Assembly (NCBI GenBank): GCA_041488155.1
Contig: JBGPOS010000008.1
Span: 1 to 64,000 of the forward strand
Source: JBGPOS01 sp041488155
Lineage (GTDB): Bacteria; Chloroflexota; Dehalococcoidia; Tepidiformales; Tepidiformaceae
DNA: 64,000 nt
Direction of reading: 5' to 3'
The position numbers and the translations under genes were made by a program. This document shows positions 24,883 through 33,679 of the stretch, piece after piece (position 1 is the stretch's first letter; each line of letters starts with the position of its first letter). Below the pieces are notes generated by a model, which worked only from the letters and a program-made list of their open reading frames with translations, ran no database searches and was not told the origin of the DNA.

Positions 24883-27165
24883 TCACGGCTCGTACGCCTT
24901 CCGGTAGTGAGCGTACCACTCGATGATCGACTCGACATAATGTTGCGTCTCGGGGATGTCGATTCCCTCGACGAAATCAGCCGCGCTTCCTCCACTGGCC
25001 GCGGGCGCCCACCGGAGAGCGTTCGCCGGCCCTGCGTTGTAGGCGGCCAGCGCCAGCAGCGGGCTGCCAAAGCGTTGCAGCTGCCCTCCCAGGTAGTAGG
25101 CCCCGAACTGGAGGCTCAGTCCCGGCCGAAAGAGGTCCGCCGCCTTGAAGCCCTGCACCCCGAGGGCGCGCGCGATCGCCTCGCCGGTTGGCGGGATCAC
25201 CTGGGTGAGCCCCAGCGCCCCCGCAGAGGACGCCGCCCACGGCTCCCAGAAGCTCTCCTGCCGCACCACGGCCGCGAGGAAGAGCGGGTCAATGTTGTTC
25301 TTCCTGGCCTCTTCGTTCAGCGACGAGACATAATCGAGCGGATAACTCATCTGCAACAGCGCCTTCGGTACATCCGCCGAACGCACGCCCACCGCCTCCC
25401 GCAACTGGACGGCAAGCGACGCCGCCGTCCCGGGAAGGCCGGCCTCGTGCGCCTCCTCCATCAGCTCGAACAGCCGCCAGGGGCCCCTCCCACCCGTAGC
25501 TTCGAAGATCACTTCCTCGGCCCGTTCGTGCAACCCGATACTGGCGAGTCCGGCTGCTGCGGTCGGCGGAGACGACGGGGGCCTGGCCCCGGCACGCGGT
25601 GTCAGCCAGGCCGCGATCGCGTCCCAGTCCACCTGCCCCGGCCGGCTTATCGGCCGGTACGAAACATCGAGAGGACTCCCCTGCCCGAGCCGACGGGCCG
25701 CTTCCAGGCCGTGGAAGTCCAGTGGCCCGGCATCGACGGCTTGCGTGTACGCCGCCTTCGCAGCCGCCGCGTCGCCGGTCGCCTCGTAGGCGCGCCCTTT
25801 CCAGTACAGCAGCCGGGGGACGCTCCTCGCGCTTATCCTCGCCCAGGTCGCGATAGCCCCCGCGGCGTCGCCCGCGCGAAGCAAGGTGTAGCCCGCCCGG
25901 AAGTCCGCCTCGTCGGTGAACTCGCCCGCCGGACCGTTCGTCGCCAGGTCCAGGTAGCGATTCGATGCCCCTCGCGCATCCCCGAGGTCTTCGGTTGTCC
26001 GGGCGGCCCAGTACCTCGCCCGGTGGCTGTACGACGTAATCTCGCCGGCCGCCGCGGCGCGGTCGTAGAGCGGCACAGCGGCAGAGAGGAGCCCCGCGTC
26101 TTCGTTCGCCGCGGCCAGGTAGTAGAGCCGGAAGGCGAGGGTCGATGCGGAGATCCCCGGCTCTTCGATGGCCGCACTGAGGACCCGGCGCGCCTCGGCG
26201 TAGGCGCCCCGCCGGTAGTAGACGTAGCCCTCCTGCCCCCGGTCGACGGCAACACCGGCGTCGTGCAGGTCGGCTATCGCCAGCGTCGCGTACTTCGATG
26301 CGGGGCTCTCGAGGATGATGGCCGTCAGCTGCACGGCCGCCGCGGCCGTCCCGTCGCCTCGCGTCCGGGCGATCCCCGCGAGCTCGTAGCGCACGGCCGG
26401 ATCGGTTTTCAGCTGTACCAGTTGGGTGAGGAGGTTCGCGAGCAGCGTCGTATTACCGGCCGTGCGGGCAAGCGCCGCCCGCTCTTCGAGCACCGAGACC
26501 CGCAAAGCTGTCGGCACTCCGCCCGTCGAAGCGAGGGAGTCCCAGGCGAGGTCTGCGGCGGCGCCGTTGCCGCTGTGGGCCGCCGCTTTGGCGTATTCGG
26601 CGACGATATAGGGCTGCAACGGGTCGCCGCTCCCGGCGGGGGCGCCGGTCGCGAGGGGACGCAGTACCACGAAGGCGTCGAGGAACGAGCCCGCGCCGTT
26701 GAGCCGCAGTCCAAGGAGGTAGGTCGCCCGCTGCGCCACCACGGAACCGGCTCGGGCCGTCGCAGCAGCTTCGCGCAGCACCGCGATCGCACCGTCGCTG
26801 TCGCCAGCTTCGAAGCTCGCCACGCCGGCGTAGAGCAGCGCCAGCTCCTTCGTCGACTGGTCGCTCGTGCCCCGCGCCAGGGCCCGGTAGGCGGTGGCGG
26901 CTTCGGCAAAGCGCCCCGCTCGAAGCAGTTCGCCGGGGGTGGTCAATCGCGGGTCTGGAGTTGCGGCCGGGGTCGCGGCTGCTGCTGCGGTGGCTGTGCT
27001 GGTGCTCGTGGCCTCCGGGGGATCCCCGCTGGAATCCGCCGCCTGCGAAGGATGGCTCGCGCCGCCGCAGGCCACCGCTCCGAGAGAAACAATCGCTGCC
27101 ACGACCGACGCCAGGCGTTTGGACCGGAAATGCCGCCGCCCCTTCGGTTTGTCTTTCACGGTCAC
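24883..27165 (-). CDS. Lipoprotein soluble lytic murein transglycosylase with TPR region
   Basis: 760 residues. A signal with lipobox-like GAVAC near residue 33 is followed by an Ala/Thr-rich linker. A long alpha-helical TPR/superhelical domain (about 75-590) comes next, then a C-terminal SLT domain. The catalytic Glu is in VVRQESFWEPWAASSAGALG near residue 637, followed by GLTQVIPPTGEAIA and AAYNAGPANALRW, the usual GLMQ/AYNAG motifs. It cleaves the MurNAc-GlcNAc bond of peptidoglycan to leave 1,6-anhydroMurNAc ends. It is divergent from alanine racemase. A large antisense ORF here is a GC-rich shadow. Confidence 0.9.
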   Translation of the reverse strand: MTVKDKPKGRRHFRSKRLASVVAAIVSLGAVACGGASHPSQAADSSGDPPEATSTSTATAAAAATPAATPDPRLTTPGELLRAGRFAEAATAYRALARGTSDQSTKELALLYAGVASFEAGDSDGAIAVLREAAATARAGSVVAQRATYLLGLRLNGAGSFLDAFVVLRPLATGAPAGSGDPLQPYIVAEYAKAAAHSGNGAAADLAWDSLASTGGVPTALRVSVLEERAALARTAGNTTLLANLLTQLVQLKTDPAVRYELAGIARTRGDGTAAAAVQLTAIILESPASKYATLAIADLHDAGVAVDRGQEGYVYYRRGAYAEARRVLSAAIEEPGISASTLAFRLYYLAAANEDAGLLSAAVPLYDRAAAAGEITSYSHRARYWAARTTEDLGDARGASNRYLDLATNGPAGEFTDEADFRAGYTLLRAGDAAGAIATWARISARSVPRLLYWKGRAYEATGDAAAAKAAYTQAVDAGPLDFHGLEAARRLGQGSPLDVSYRPISRPGQVDWDAIAAWLTPRAGARPPSSPPTAAAGLASIGLHERAEEVIFEATGGRGPWRLFELMEEAHEAGLPGTAASLAVQLREAVGVRSADVPKALLQMSYPLDYVSSLNEEARKNNIDPLFLAAVVRQESFWEPWAASSAGALGLTQVIPPTGEAIARALGVQGFKAADLFRPGLSLQFGAYYLGGQLQRFGSPLLALAAYNAGPANALRWAPAASGGSAADFVEGIDIPETQHYVESIIEWYAHYRKAYEP

Positions 27166-27236
27166 TCGACCGATGCTAGGTCGAGCACCGAGGCCGGGTC
27201 AAAGCTCCCCCACCACTACCGAAAAAGGGAGGGTCC

Positions 27237-28406
27237 ATGCCGCCACCTCGCGCCGGCGCGGCGAACACTCTTGCCAGCGCCACAGCCAGCCTGAACGCCT
27301 GGATTGAAGTCGACCTCGATGCCCTCGCCGCCAACGTCGCGGCGGTCCGCACGGCCGTGGGACCTGGCGTCGAGCTCATCGCCGTGGTTAAGGCGAACGC
27401 CTACGGGGCGGGGGTCGAAGGCGTGGCTCCTGCGCTTGAGCTCGCCGGCGTCGATCGTTTCGCCGTGGTCTGGCCCTCGGAAGCCCTCGCCCTCCGCGCC
27501 CTCGGGATCACCCGGCCGATAGTGGTCCTCGGCCGCGCCTTCCCCGCGGACGCCCCCGCGGCTGTCACGGGCGACATAACACTTACCTGCCACTCCCGCG
27601 CCCTCGCCGGCGCCCTCTCCGCCGCCGCCGTCGCTACCGGCCGCACCGCTCGCGTCCACGTCAAGATCGACACCGGCCTCCACCGCTTCGGTGTCTCACT
27701 CGAGGAGGGCGTTGCCCTCGCGGAGTACCTCCGGGCGCTGCCTGGTATCGAAGTCGAGGGCCTCACCACGCACATGGCTAATGCCGACGAGGCCGACGAC
27801 TCGTTCGCCGAAGAACAGCATCGCGTCTTTCGCGAGGCAGCCCGGCGTCTCCCGTGGATCCCCTATCGCCATACGGCCAACAGCGCCACCGCCCTCCGTC
27901 GCGGCGAGCTTCGCTACCACGGGATCCGGACCGGCCTCGCCCTGCACGGCGTCCTGCCCCCGAACACCCCCGGCCCGGCACTCCGGTCCATCCTCTCTCT
28001 CAAGGCCCGCCTCGCCCGCGTTGCAAACGTGGCCCCCGGAGAGGGAGTGAGTTACGGCCTCACCTGGCGCGCCTCGCGGCACTCGAAAGCCGGCCTCGTC
28101 CCTGTCGGGTACGCGGACGGCTGGCGGCGTAACCTCGCCAACCGTGGCCGAGTCCTCGTCAACGGCCGATCCTGCCCGATGGTGGGTCGTGTCTGTATGG
28201 ACCAGTTCCTGGTCGACGTCACGGAGCTCTCCGCCGCCGCCGAAGGCGATGAAGCCGTCCTCATCGGCGCCCAAGGCAGCGAGCGCATCACCATCGAAGA
28301 GGTCGCCGAACAGGCAGGCACGATCACCTGGGACATCATGGCCTCGCTCCAGGCCCGGCTGCCCCGCCTCTATCATCGCGGCGGCCGCGTAGTGCTTAGC
28401 GCTTAG
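27237..28406 (+). CDS. alr: Alanine racemase
   Basis: PLP enzyme making D-alanine for peptidoglycan; 389 residues. The PLP lysine is in VVKANAYGAG (K52), the catalytic tyrosine in GVSYGLTW (about Y272), with substrate-site RVCMDQFLVDV. The start MPPPRAGAANTLASATASLN is a short extension before AWIEVDLDALAANV. The last codons (VVLSA, stop) are formed by a TAGYGCT heptamer array, so the natural C-terminus has been set by the repeat. Confidence 0.95.
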   Translation: MPPPRAGAANTLASATASLNAWIEVDLDALAANVAAVRTAVGPGVELIAVVKANAYGAGVEGVAPALELAGVDRFAVVWPSEALALRALGITRPIVVLGRAFPADAPAAVTGDITLTCHSRALAGALSAAAVATGRTARVHVKIDTGLHRFGVSLEEGVALAEYLRALPGIEVEGLTTHMANADEADDSFAEEQHRVFREAARRLPWIPYRHTANSATALRRGELRYHGIRTGLALHGVLPPNTPGPALRSILSLKARLARVANVAPGEGVSYGLTWRASRHSKAGLVPVGYADGWRRNLANRGRVLVNGRSCPMVGRVCMDQFLVDVTELSAAAEGDEAVLIGAQGSERITIEEVAEQAGTITWDIMASLQARLPRLYHRGGRVVLSA

Positions 28407-28410
28407 TGCG
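28390..28410 (+). repeat. Heptamer array TAGYGCT x3 across the alr stop
   Basis: TAGTGCT, TAGCGCT, TAGTGCG. The third unit supplies the TAG stop of alr (28404-28406). Confidence 0.8.
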
Positions 28411-28447
28411 TAGCTGGGGCGGCCGGAGCGAGGCGATCGATCCCCAT

Positions 28448-28497
28448 CCAGCGGCCCGAGTCGGCCGCGGCTACCTCATCGCTCATCGCTCGCCGCT
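28448..28497 (+). repeat. Composite repeat: CCAGCGGCC...GGCTACC core plus CTCATYG heptamers
   Basis: The 28-bp core matches the tandem units at 12346-12503. It is followed by CTCATCG, CTCATCG, CTCGCCG, as it is there. Confidence 0.85.
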
Positions 28498-28499
28498 GG

Positions 28500-29135
28500 C
28501 TAACGCCGTCGCAGCAGCACTCCGATTCGAGGGATCGGGGGCAGCAAGAACGGGCCGACGTTCACCAGGTCGATCCCGTCGAATCCGCATTCGGTGAACA
28601 GCGCCGCCATCCGCCCCCACCCGCGCAGGTCGACCTCAGCGCACCCGCCGCGCAAGAGCTTCCTGTGCAGCCGATTCAGCCGTTCGCTCACGACCGGCGC
28701 CACTTCGAGCACGAGCGCGGCCCCGCCGGGCGCAAGCACACGGGAGATCTCGTCGGCGAAGGCATGCACAACGTCGTCGTCGAAGCGCCGGAGGAAGTAG
28801 AGGCTGGTCAGCGCGTCGATCGAACGGGCAGCGAACGGCAGGTGCTCGGGCCAGACGACCACGTCCACCGGCCCCGGCTGCGAAACGATGTCCACCGTCA
28901 CGGGCGGCATGTCCATGCCAGCGCGTGCCGCCAGGAGATGGGCGAACGCCCCGGTCCCGCATCCGACGTCGACGTAGCGCTTTCCCGGACGCAGCTCTAG
29001 CAGTTCGATGATGCGTTCGACCCGCGGCGTGAGGGCCGCCATCGCCACCTGAGAGTTGAGCGCTTTCGTAAGTGGCGCCCATGGCCCTTCCAGCCACCGC
29101 GCGCGGGCCTGGCGGGCGTCCCGGCGACGGCGCAT
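28500..29135 (-). CDS. SAM-dependent methyltransferase
   Basis: Class I methyltransferase, 211 residues. Motif I is KRYVDVGCGTGAFAHLLAA; further marks are WPEHLPFAARSIDALTSLYF and ISRVLAPGGAALVLEVAPV (motifs II-III). The ATG at 29135 overlaps the stop of the upstream gene (TGATG), so the two form an operon. The substrate is unknown. The basic C-terminal end is PRIGVLLRRR. Confidence 0.85.
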   Translation of the reverse strand: MRRRRDARQARARWLEGPWAPLTKALNSQVAMAALTPRVERIIELLELRPGKRYVDVGCGTGAFAHLLAARAGMDMPPVTVDIVSQPGPVDVVVWPEHLPFAARSIDALTSLYFLRRFDDDVVHAFADEISRVLAPGGAALVLEVAPVVSERLNRLHRKLLRGGCAEVDLRGWGRMAALFTECGFDGIDLVNVGPFLLPPIPRIGVLLRRR

Positions 29136-29563
29136 CACAGCGAGTAGCTCAGGCGCACGCGCGCACCGCCCTCCTCGGCTCGACGCACCACTTGCAGCAC
29201 GGCTGCTACCTCGCCCACGAGGCCCTCGGCCGCCGCCCGGCGCACAAAGAGCCGGCATTGCTCGTCGTTCTCCAGCGACCGGCCGACGCCCTCCAGCGAC
29301 TCCCTCAACTCCCCCGCCCCCTGCCACGCCAGTTCGAGCTTTTCCGCGTCCTCGCTGTCTTCGATGGTCCCGTCGTAGAAGGTCGTCAGCGGCCCGAGCC
29401 GCACCCGGTGGACGTCGTGCAGCCGGTCGGCGAGGGCGATCAGCGGGTGCGTCGCCCCGAATCCGCGCGACACCGAGAACGACATCAGGGCGACGAGCGC
29501 GGCGCCGCCTCCCGGCAGCTCTCCCTGCATCCCCTCCCCCTCAACCTCCACCATCAGCTTCAT
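29135..29563 (-). CDS. Conserved hypothetical protein, 142 residues
   Basis: Starts MKLMVEVEGEGMQGELPGGG with a glycine/acid-rich first third. A helical middle follows (ADRLHDVHRVRLGPLTTFYD; KLELAWQGAGELRESLEGVG) and then LFVRRAAAEGLVGEVAAVLQ. No family is recognised. It is translationally coupled to the methyltransferase and so may act in the same pathway. Confidence 0.6.
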   Translation of the reverse strand: MKLMVEVEGEGMQGELPGGGAALVALMSFSVSRGFGATHPLIALADRLHDVHRVRLGPLTTFYDGTIEDSEDAEKLELAWQGAGELRESLEGVGRSLENDEQCRLFVRRAAAEGLVGEVAAVLQVVRRAEEGGARVRLSYSL

Positions 29564-29649
29564 TGCCCGAAGCCTACACAACCCCTCGGTACCCGCCCAA
29601 TGGCGTACGATTCGCCGGCTGGTCGAACGCCAGATCAGGAGGCTCCCCC

Positions 29650-30426
29650 ATGGCATCCCGGTTCGATGGCAAGGTCGTCGTCATCACCGGCGCCGCCGGC
29701 GGCATCGGCCGCGCCGCGGCCGAACGATTCGCCTCCGAAGGCGCGAGCGTGGTCGCTGTCGACCTTCCGGGAACCGGCCTCGAGGCGACTGTCGCGGCTG
29801 TCCAGCAGTCCGGTGGCCAGGCCCTCGCCGTGGCCGCCGACGTCACCAGTTCGGCCCAGGTCGAACGCTACGTCGCCGCCGCCCGCCAGCGCTTCGGCGG
29901 AATCGACTGCTTCTTCAACAACGCCGGCATCGAAGGCTGGATCGGCCCCAGCGTCGATTACCCGGAGGAGATCTTCGACAAAGTCATCGCCGTCAACCTC
30001 AAGGGCGTCTGGCTAGGGATGAAGTACGTCGTGCCCGCCATGCGCGACCGCGGCGGCGGCGCCATCGTCAATACCGCTTCCACCGCGGGCCTCGGCGGCA
30101 CCCCGACGATCATCGCCTACGGCGCCAGCAAACACGCCGTCGTTGGCATGACGAAGAGCGCCGCCCTCGAATTCGCCCACGACAACATCCGCGTCAACGC
30201 GGTCTGCCCGGCGCCGATCGAGACGCGCATGATGCGTGCCCTGGAACGGGGCATCAACCCCGACGAGCCCGGGCTGGTCCACACGAACATCGCCGCCAAC
30301 ATCCCCCTCGCCCGCTACGGCGAGCCGGCCGAAGTCGCCGCCCTCGTGGCCTTCCTCTGCAGCAGCGAAGCCTCGTTCATCACCGGCGGCATCTACACCG
30401 TGGATGGCGGTTCTCGCGCCCGCTAG
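29650..30426 (+). CDS. Short-chain dehydrogenase/reductase (SDR)
   Basis: NAD(P)-dependent oxidoreductase, classical SDR of 258 residues. The cofactor motif is VVVITGAAGGIGRAAAERF, with NNAG in CFFNNAGIEGW. The catalytic Ser-Tyr-Lys are in IVNTASTAGLGG and AYGASKHAV. The C-terminus FITGGIYTVDGGSRAR is typical of FabG-like enzymes. AGGAGG precedes the ATG. The stop shares CTAG with the stop of the convergent M23 gene. Substrate unknown. Confidence 0.92.
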   Translation: MASRFDGKVVVITGAAGGIGRAAAERFASEGASVVAVDLPGTGLEATVAAVQQSGGQALAVAADVTSSAQVERYVAAARQRFGGIDCFFNNAGIEGWIGPSVDYPEEIFDKVIAVNLKGVWLGMKYVVPAMRDRGGGAIVNTASTAGLGGTPTIIAYGASKHAVVGMTKSAALEFAHDNIRVNAVCPAPIETRMMRALERGINPDEPGLVHTNIAANIPLARYGEPAEVAALVAFLCSSEASFITGGIYTVDGGSRAR

Positions 30427-31385
30427 AAGCCGTCCGAGCCGTCCGCGAAGCGCAGGCCGTCGACGAGGATCCCGCCCACCGACATCTCCCAGTGCAGATG
30501 CGACCCCGTAGAGAGCCCGGTATTTCCGACGGCGCCGATGACGTCGCCGGCCGCGACCGTCTGGCCTTCAGCCACCGCGAAGCTGCTGAGGTGGGCGTAG
30601 CCGGAGAACAGCCCTCCGCCGTGGTCGATGATGATCATGTTGCCGCGGAGGTTCAGTTGCCGGACCATCGCCACTCTGCCGCTGTTCGCCGCCCGCACGG
30701 GGGTCCCTACGGGGGCACCGATGTCGGTGCCCCCGTGGTGGCCCGCAGCCGGCGCCCCGTTGTACGAACGCTGCTCGCCGAAGCGCGTCGTGATCGCGCC
30801 CGCCGCCGGCATCTGCCAGGCCTCGCTCCAGAGCTTCTCAGGCGTGTACCGCCCGTAAACCTGCCGCAGCAGGGACAGTTCGCTCGCCCCGGCCGCCGGT
30901 TCGAGCAGCGAAAGCTCGTTGTCGGGGATGATCACCGAATCCACCGTCCACTGCGTCCGCAGCACGTTGATGTCGGCGCCCATGGTCCCCTTCGAACCGT
31001 TCAGCAGCGTGAACTCGACCTTTAGAGGACGCACCCCGGGCTGGTCGTCGGCATCCACCGCGACGAAGGCATACATGCTCTGCGAGCCCTGAGTCAACTG
31101 GTACTTCCGGTCGAAGAAGGTGACCGACCCGCCGGTAATCTGGCCCGTCAGCGAGACGAGGATCGCTCCTGCCTGGTAGACGTCCGTTGTCGAAAGCAGG
31201 AGCTCTGGCGGAGGGATCGGCGTGCCCGTCGCCGTCGCGCTCTGCCCGGGATCGCCTTTCGCCAGGAGCGTCGCCGCAGGCGTGCTCAAGCGCACGACCG
31301 CTCCGCCCCCTGCCTGCGCCCCGGCGCAGCCCGTCAGCAACATCGCCACCGCGACACAGGCAGCGGCAAGCAGAAGGCGGCGCAT
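30423..31385 (-). CDS. M23-family metallopeptidase lipoprotein
   Basis: 320 residues. The signal peptide ends in lipobox LLTGC. A central beta-rich region is followed by a LytM domain. Zinc ligands are visible as HHGGTDIGAPVGTP (HxxxD) and GSHLHWEMSVGG (HxH). All catalytic residues seem present, so it should be an active peptidoglycan endopeptidase rather than an EnvC-like activator. The ATG at 31385 is chosen because it begins the signal (MRRLLLAAACVAVAMLLTGC). Confidence 0.92.
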   Translation of the reverse strand: MRRLLLAAACVAVAMLLTGCAGAQAGGGAVVRLSTPAATLLAKGDPGQSATATGTPIPPPELLLSTTDVYQAGAILVSLTGQITGGSVTFFDRKYQLTQGSQSMYAFVAVDADDQPGVRPLKVEFTLLNGSKGTMGADINVLRTQWTVDSVIIPDNELSLLEPAAGASELSLLRQVYGRYTPEKLWSEAWQMPAAGAITTRFGEQRSYNGAPAAGHHGGTDIGAPVGTPVRAANSGRVAMVRQLNLRGNMIIIDHGGGLFSGYAHLSSFAVAEGQTVAAGDVIGAVGNTGLSTGSHLHWEMSVGGILVDGLRFADGSDGF

Positions 31386-31424
31386 GCCCCTAGCCTGACC
31401 GACCGCCCCTGTAAGGGCGAGCAG

Positions 31425-31508
31425 CGGCGACGGGGCGAATGGGCGACGGGGCGAGTGGGCGACGGGTGTATCGGAGATCCCCATCGCTCATTGCTCATCG
31501 CTCATTGC
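31425..31508 (+). repeat. Octamer array GGGCGAMN x5 and heptamer array CTCATYG x4
   Basis: 31425-31466 reads CGGCGACG, GGGCGAAT, GGGCGACG, GGGCGAGT, GGGCGACG. 31480-31507 reads CCCATCG, CTCATTG, CTCATCG, CTCATTG. The second array runs directly into the -10 element of larB. Both lie in the M23-larB divergent spacer. Confidence 0.88.
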
Positions 31509-31514
31509 TACACT
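31509..31514 (+). promoter_or_regulatory. -10-like TACACT six bases before larB
   Basis: TACACT, six bases, ATG: the leaderless geometry also seen at 34395. No Shine-Dalgarno precedes this start. Confidence 0.45.
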
Positions 31515-31520
31515 CTTGCC

Positions 31521-32297
31521 ATGGATCACGCCGGCCTCCGCCAGTTGCTCTCCGGAGTCGCAACCGGGACCACCGCCATCGACGACGCTCTCCGGCAGCT
31601 CGAAACCGCCCCGTTCGACGACCTCGGCTTCGCGGTAGTCGACCACCACCGCGCCATCCGCGATGGCCTCCCAGAAGTCGTGCTCGCCCTTGGCAAGACC
31701 CCCGCCCAGGTCGCAGCGATCGCTCGAAGCATCTTCCTCGGAGCGGGCCGCGTCCTCGTCACGCGCGTCGAACCACCCCACCTCGAGGCCCTCCGCGCGG
31801 CCATCCCGGGAGTGACCTTCGATGCTGACGCGCGCCTCGCCTGGCACGATCCTGAGCCGCGGGCCCGCGTCGGCAACGTCGCTGTCGTCACCGCGGGCAC
31901 GTCCGACATCCCCGTCGCCGAAGAGGCCGCCATCACCGCCGAGATGATGGGCGCGCTGGTCCACCGCCACTACGACGTCGGCGTCGCCGGCCTTCACCGC
32001 CTGGCCGGTCGCATGGAGGCCCTCCGCGCGGCGAACGCCCTGGTCGTCGTCGCCGGCATGGAAGGCGCGCTCCCAAGTGTGATCGGCGGGCTCGTGGCCA
32101 ACCCCGTGATCGCGGTGCCCACCTCGGTCGGCTACGGCGCTTCGTTCGGCGGGGTAGCCGCGCTCCTCGGCATGCTCAACAGCTGCGCCACCGGCGTCAG
32201 CGTCGTCAACATCGACAACGGATTCGGCGCCGGCTACCTTGCCGCCACGATCAACCGTCTCGTCGCCGGACCTGCTGGCGACTGCCCTCCCCCGTGA
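31521..32297 (+). CDS. larB: Nickel pincer cofactor biosynthesis protein LarB
   Basis: Carboxylase/hydrolase that turns nicotinic acid adenine dinucleotide into pyridinium-3,5-biscarboxylic acid mononucleotide, the first step of the nickel-pincer nucleotide pathway. It is 258 residues. The C-terminal half is PurE-like: VAVVTAGTSDIPVAEEAAIT, VVVAGMEGALPSVIGGLVAN and PVIAVPTSVGYGASFGGVAA. It overlaps larC by 4 bases (GTGA). larA and larE are not in this window. Confidence 0.93.
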   Translation: MDHAGLRQLLSGVATGTTAIDDALRQLETAPFDDLGFAVVDHHRAIRDGLPEVVLALGKTPAQVAAIARSIFLGAGRVLVTRVEPPHLEALRAAIPGVTFDADARLAWHDPEPRARVGNVAVVTAGTSDIPVAEEAAITAEMMGALVHRHYDVGVAGLHRLAGRMEALRAANALVVVAGMEGALPSVIGGLVANPVIAVPTSVGYGASFGGVAALLGMLNSCATGVSVVNIDNGFGAGYLAATINRLVAGPAGDCPPP

Positions 32298-33532
32298 CCC
32301 GCACCGCCGTCTTCGATTGCTTCTCCGGGATTGCCGGCGACATGACCCTGGCCGCGCTCATCGACGCCGGCGCCAGCCTCGACGAAGTCCGCACGGGACT
32401 GAACCTTCTCGGGCTGCCCGCCTTCGAGCTGTCGACTGAGCGCGTCACGCGGGGCGGCCTTTCGGCCCTCTACCTCCACGTCACTATCGCCCAGGAGCGC
32501 ACCTACCAGCCCCCCGAGATGCGGTCCATCGTCCGTGGAGCCGGGCTTGCCCCTCGCGTCCGGGACCGTGCTCTGGCCGCGATCGACGCCCTCGCCGCGG
32601 CTGAGGCGAGCGCCCATCGCACGCCTGACCCTCACCTCCACGAAGCTGGTGGCGTCGATGCGATGATCGATATCGTCGGCGCCATGCTCGCCCTCGAATC
32701 CCTTGGCGTGAGCGAGGCGTTCTGCCCCGTGGTCACAGTAGGGGCTGCCAGCATCACCCGGTCGGCTCACGGCCCGATCCCTGCTTCGCCCGCTCCCGCT
32801 ACCGCCCACATCCTTCAATCCGCCGGCTTCACCCTGCGCTTTGTCGAATGCGCCCACGAACTCGTCACCCCGACAGGTGCGGCCATCCTCGCTGCCGTTG
32901 CCCAACCCTACCCGGCCACAATCGTCCCCACTGCCCACGGCGCCGGGGCAGGCACCTTCGACCCGCCCAACCGGCCCAACGCGCTCCGCGTCTTCGTCGG
33001 TGAATCCACGAGTTCTCTTGCGCCGCCGGGGACCAGCGTGCGCGAGATCGTCCTGCTCGAAGCCAACATCGATGACATGCCTGCTTCGCTGATCTCCCAC
33101 GCTCGCGACCGCCTCCTGGAAGAAGGCGCCCTCGACGCCTGGCTCGAACCGATCGGCATGAAGAAGGGCCGTGCCGCGAACAAGCTCTGTGCGCTCGTCC
33201 CGGCCGGCAACGAGGACCACTTCGCCACCCTTTTCCTTCGCGAAACCACCACCCTCGGCGTCCGTACCACCCCGTACCGCCGCTTCGAAGCCGTCCGCCG
33301 CATCGAAACCTTCGCTTCCACCTTCGGTCCCGTGCGAGTCAAGGTCCGCGACTGGGACGGCCGCCTCCGTCGGGTCCCCGAATTCGAAGACGTGAAGGCG
33401 CTCGCCGCTCGACTCGGCCGCCCCGCGCTAGAAGTCCAGCGCCTCATCGAAGCTGAACTCACCGCCTCCGAGCTAGCGGTGAACGACACAAAGAAACGCC
33501 GACCCGGTGGAAACCACCGTGCCGGCGTTTGA
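32294..33532 (+). CDS. larC: Nickel insertion protein LarC
   Basis: CTP-dependent cyclometallase that inserts nickel into the pincer nucleotide; 412 residues. Marks: FDCFSGIAGDMTLAALIDAG at the start, HLHEAGGVDAMIDIVGAMLA with clustered His/Glu/Asp, ELVTPTGAAILAAVA, and EANIDDMPASLISHARDRLL. It is one uninterrupted frame, unlike the species where a programmed frameshift joins LarC1 and LarC2. The start is GTG overlapping larB. Confidence 0.93.
   Translation: MTRTAVFDCFSGIAGDMTLAALIDAGASLDEVRTGLNLLGLPAFELSTERVTRGGLSALYLHVTIAQERTYQPPEMRSIVRGAGLAPRVRDRALAAIDALAAAEASAHRTPDPHLHEAGGVDAMIDIVGAMLALESLGVSEAFCPVVTVGAASITRSAHGPIPASPAPATAHILQSAGFTLRFVECAHELVTPTGAAILAAVAQPYPATIVPTAHGAGAGTFDPPNRPNALRVFVGESTSSLAPPGTSVREIVLLEANIDDMPASLISHARDRLLEEGALDAWLEPIGMKKGRAANKLCALVPAGNEDHFATLFLRETTTLGVRTTPYRRFEAVRRIETFASTFGPVRVKVRDWDGRLRRVPEFEDVKALAARLGRPALEVQRLIEAELTASELAVNDTKKRRPGGNHRAGV
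33494..33530 (+). terminator. 17-bp hairpin at the end of larC
   Basis: AAACGCCG...CGGTGG pairs with CCACCG...CGGCGTTT around AAA, with two mismatches. The stem encodes the last larC codons and reaches the stop codon, so it is a terminator partly inside the gene. Confidence 0.6.
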
Positions 33533-33605
33533 GGGGGGCTGGCTGGCCGGTTGGGGGACCGGCAGGCCTTGACTCAATTCTGCCCCATCCGCCCCTCGGC
33601 TTCTA

Positions 33606-33641
33606 TGAACTGGTTCACACAACGTGAACTGGTTTACACAA
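33606..33641. promoter_or_regulatory. Tandem 17-bp operator-like repeat before crp-type gene
   Basis: TGAACTGGTTCACACAA and TGAACTGGTTTACACAA occur 19 bp apart. Each contains TGAAC-TG-GTTCA-type dyad symmetry, and GTTCAC-acaac-GTGAAC spans the join. It lies 39-74 bases before the regulator ATG. It is a likely binding site for the regulator itself (inference). Confidence 0.6.
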
Positions 33642-33679
33642 TCTTACCCCGCCAGAATGGCCAGCGGAGAGCACCAGCC

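Noticed and set aside
24619..27294. 891-codon ORF antisense to the lytic transglycosylase
   Set aside because: GC-rich shadow frame, Arg/Gly/Pro-rich without domains; the minus strand has a complete SLT protein.
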